Assembly (NCBI RefSeq): GCF_026213295.1
Contig: NC_079428.1
Location: 7,877,863 to 7,941,862 of the forward strand
Direction: 5' to 3'
Source of the DNA: Gadus chalcogrammus
Taxonomy: Eukaryota > Chordata > Actinopteri > Gadiformes > Gadidae
Length of the DNA stretch: 64,000 bases
This document shows, in pieces, positions 61,040 through 64,000 of the stretch. The notes beneath the pieces are model-generated. The model saw nothing but the letters and a program-made list of their open reading frames with translations. It was not told the origin of the DNA and did no database searches. Position 1 is the stretch's first letter; the number at the start of each line of letters is the position of its first letter. The translations under genes were made by a program, and so were the position numbers.

Positions 61040-63770
61040 AAGATAAAACAAAGGTTAATAAAAGAAAGGACTTTATTGACGTGTATTGTTTGTTAGAGGA
61101 AACAAAAACAAGAAATAAGGGATGTGCAAAGAATACAAGCCCTTAGCCGAGTTATCTGGCAAATGGAAATAGATTGTTGATTAGGGTGAAACAGGGGAGG
61201 GGAGGCAGAGTAGGAGGGGGCGCGGCAGGAGGAAGATGAAGCAGTCAGCAGTCGTGGGAGAGTAATTGGGAGTGTGTGGAAGATAGAAACAAAGAGAAAA
61301 GGTCTGGAGACTGGATTCAACATCCTCACACACTGTGGGTATGAGGATATATAGGGGATAGATGGGCCGAGCACTTTTAATGGGAATACAATACTGTGTA
61401 CACACACACTCAACCTTTTCGTACCGTGTACGTTTGACGGATAAAAGGGACTGTGTTCGCCTTCTCGGCCAATGGAATGTATCGTGACATCACATCGCAA
61501 CGACCGTCCCCTCCTTTTTGTAAGCATAGGTAGTACTGTGACGTTAGTTATTATACTAGGAGGAATGTTTAGTTTATGAATCGTGTTAAGATTTTTTATT
61601 GCGGGAAGACGTTGTCGTTGTCGTTCGATGTAGGCATACGGTTTGTATGAATGCATTACGTGATTTGATCATTTCTCAATGGGCTATGCTATGCAAGGCT
61701 TTCATGGCAGTACGATCATGATTAGGGCTAGGGGAACTTTTTAACCAGGCGAATCCAAGCACTCGCTGCCACACTGGCATGACTTTTATCTGATCCAGGT
61801 CTGATTAAAAGCTACCCTCAACTAGGATGATTCGCATTTCATTCAAGTCAAAATTAATGTGCAGACTTTTTTAATTCACACATCAATAGTCATGTCGCTT
61901 GCCCAGGTTGACATATTTCCAATTTTGGCCGATGCCCAGGCATCACCAGGCATAAAAACAAACTAAAAGTGAAACCGCGGCAGCCTACATCAAGCTTTTC
62001 CCGTACTGTTCAATTAAAATAAATGTCGGAACCCAATAGAAGTTTGTGCAGTTGGAAACCTTGCAATATACTAAGCCTCTCTCTCCTTTCTTGAGCCAGC
62101 CCCCTCAACCCGGTCTACCAAGCTTTTTGTCAAGGAAACGTAGAGATAGAATACTTGAGTACGGATGACAACGCTATGTCCGATTCCTGCAGGCCAGAGA
62201 GGGACCCCCCCCTTGAGAGGCCCGGGGGGCCCACAATGTCATCCATGATCAAGTGGAACTGAGCCATCGGAGGAGGAGGGAATGAGGAGGTATAAATGGA
62301 AACGTTGACGCAAAAGGAATCAGAAGGTCCACTGCATTCTGATTGTAGTCACTAACTGTGACTTAACTTCATGGGCTGCATTATGTGCGGAAAGCTACGA
62401 TGACATTTGTCCCCCGTGATTTATTTTTGTGTTCGTTCCAAATTTTTGTGGTAAAAACTCCCGTGACCCAAACATTCCCTGACTACACCTGCGTCTTCAA
62501 GTTTGTAGACATATTCTGTTGTTGTGTCACGCACCGACAACACTATCACACACCCCTATGCATAAATGAACGGCTTGTATACTGATCGTAACTATACATT
62601 TCTGATTGCGCACAGAAATGTCAGATTTAAAACGATTCAGACTTCTAATATAGACATGTCTCCTTTTGAGATCAAAAGTTGGAGCCTCTCCTAATTGGCC
62701 AGGTGGCGCTGGTAGACTCAGCCAAGGGAGGCGACTTCAGAGTCGATTGCAATGTCACTGATAGATTTTGGTAATGTCTTGTAATGGCTCAGCGACCTCC
62801 ACCCCTTCAATGTTGTCTTTCTGTCGGGCATGTCTTGACACATTTCCTACATCTTGTTAATACTCCTGTCATGTCAATAAAACACCTTTGAGCTGGAGTG
62901 ATAGCGAGAGGGGAGAGAGAGAGGAGATAAAGAGACAAAGACAGAGAGTGTGACAGGAGAGGCTGGGGCTCGGGTTATCCATTACAGATAGAGTGATCAT
63001 CCGGGGAGGGGTGGAAGGAAGGGAGCCGGAAGGAGCGTCGTCATGTGTCTGAAACCCATCTCACAAACACACGCCGCTCCACACACTCCATCATACCTCC
63101 CCTCCCAATACCTTAATTCGGTTTCTGTTTCAGTGAAAAGTATTTCCCACGAGTATCGGCTTCGGCTGCCATCTCTGGTCCATATATCTTATGGGAAAAT
63201 GCCCGACCCCCGAACGTTCACGTAGCCCATTATATCCAAGTGGCTTATGTGTGGAAAGGTCGCCAAGAGCACCGCGATGATGGAGTCTGGAGTACCTTTT
63301 GGCAGGAAATCTGCAAATGAAGTCCAAAATGTCAAGATAGGCTTTCCAGACACTCCATTCACTGTTCTCCTCTCCATGGCTTAGCTTTGCCCAGACCCCA
63401 CTCCAAAGCCAAGAGTACGATGTCTACCTGGCTCTCGCTTTGCCTTCTCACTTTGACAGGCGGGATTTCTCTCTCACATCAGTGACTCTGTCTCTTCATC
63501 CATAACCATCCTACACATTTTACTTTTCTTTCTTCACACCTGAACAACTAGCCTGGGAACCAGACGTATCTACAAGCTCATTGTATTTCTTCAGGAGAGA
63601 TTCCCAGTCGACCCAATCACAACCATGCATCTTATTTGGGTTGGGTTTAATTAAATGCCTGTACAGAGTACAGGCATTTTTCATGGTCGAATATTAGGTG
63701 TGCTGATATTCACAAAGGCCGCCATGGCTCATTTGAAATAAATCACTAAATATCTTAAACGTCCTTCCAT
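61040..63770. other. Unique intronic DNA
   Basis: Complex sequence with a small GA patch at 62906-62952 and G/C runs near 62205-62235. A 12-bp stem hairpin AAATGCCTGTAC/GTACAGGCATTT is at 63653-63679. No gene recognised. Confidence 0.4.
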
Positions 63771-63777
63771 GTACAGT

Positions 63778-63860
63778 TCTGTTCAATTCAGTTCAGTTTA
63801 ACTTTATCGTCCCAAAAAGGGAAACTTGTCTTGCAGTGAGGTACATATAAAGAGCACAAT
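63778..63860 (-). mobile_element. LINE-like 3' tail fragment
   Basis: Repeated TTCAG/TTCAAT followed by TTTAACTTTATCGTCCC and AAAAAGGGAAACTTGTCTTG is the reverse of a common teleost non-LTR retrotransposon 3' end. Confidence 0.6.
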
Positions 63861-63933
63861 ATACATAAGGACACACGACATAGAAGAGGTATATTCCATG
63901 TAGAACAAAAAATATTGCACATTTACCTGAGTT

Positions 63934-64000
63934 TACCTGTGTTAGGCCACGGGCACTTTAAGGGGAGTTGAGTCTACCTGTGTTAGGCCACGGGCACTTT
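63934..64000. repeat. 41-bp tandem repeat running off the window
   Basis: TACCTGTGTTAGGCCACGGG begins at 63934 and again at 63975, a 41-bp period, with identical sequence in the overlap. A partial TTTACCTGA just before may be a decayed unit. The array continues beyond the window, so its size is unknown. Confidence 0.8.

Overview
The window is eukaryotic nuclear DNA, almost certainly from a teleost fish. Protein-coding content is very low. Long perfect (CA)n/(GT)n and (GA)n/(CT)n tracts are exceptionally dense. Interspersed repeats look like teleost families: tRNA-headed SINEs with a 'gtcgctttggataaaag' type tail, an L2-like LINE 3' end with a (CAATC)n tail, and hAT-type DNA transposons. The extreme dinucleotide density would suit a gadiform such as cod, but that is inference only.

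The one coding element I can name is a single 183-bp exon on the minus strand at 23853-24035. It has consensus AG and GT borders and encodes 61 residues of pyruvate carboxylase, from the C-terminal part of the biotin carboxylase domain. I recognised no other exon of this gene, so I read the window as two very long introns: at least about 39.9 kb before the exon (24036-64000) and at least about 23.8 kb after it (1-23852), in transcript order.

Layout. 1-9000: mostly unique DNA with GT/CA and GA tracts and one SINE (3195-3490). 9999-10715: copy A of an unclassified dispersed repeat. 12380-12733: a GACCA-based minisatellite. 15100-23400: the densest dinucleotide field, holding a 731-bp non-autonomous hAT element with a perfect 8-bp target duplication (21825-22555). 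23464-23810: a 132-bp tandem repeat just inside the intron after the exon. 26938-27737: a deleted hAT element keeping the N-terminal TTF-type zinc-finger part of a ZMYM1-like transposase. 39430-42690: a (CT)n/GTATCCG minisatellite split by copy B of the dispersed repeat, an L2-like tail and a 543-bp MITE with long terminal inverted repeats. 45710-46400: another large GT field. 55190-55540: a degenerate GC-rich minisatellite. 59650-59930: a 30-bp minisatellite. The window ends inside a 41-bp tandem repeat.

The most interesting arrangement is that copies A and B of the dispersed repeat are inverted relative to each other and lie on either side of the lone pyruvate carboxylase exon, one in each intron. 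This geometry could favour exon circularisation or inversion. I found no operon, phage, CRISPR or bacterial system.
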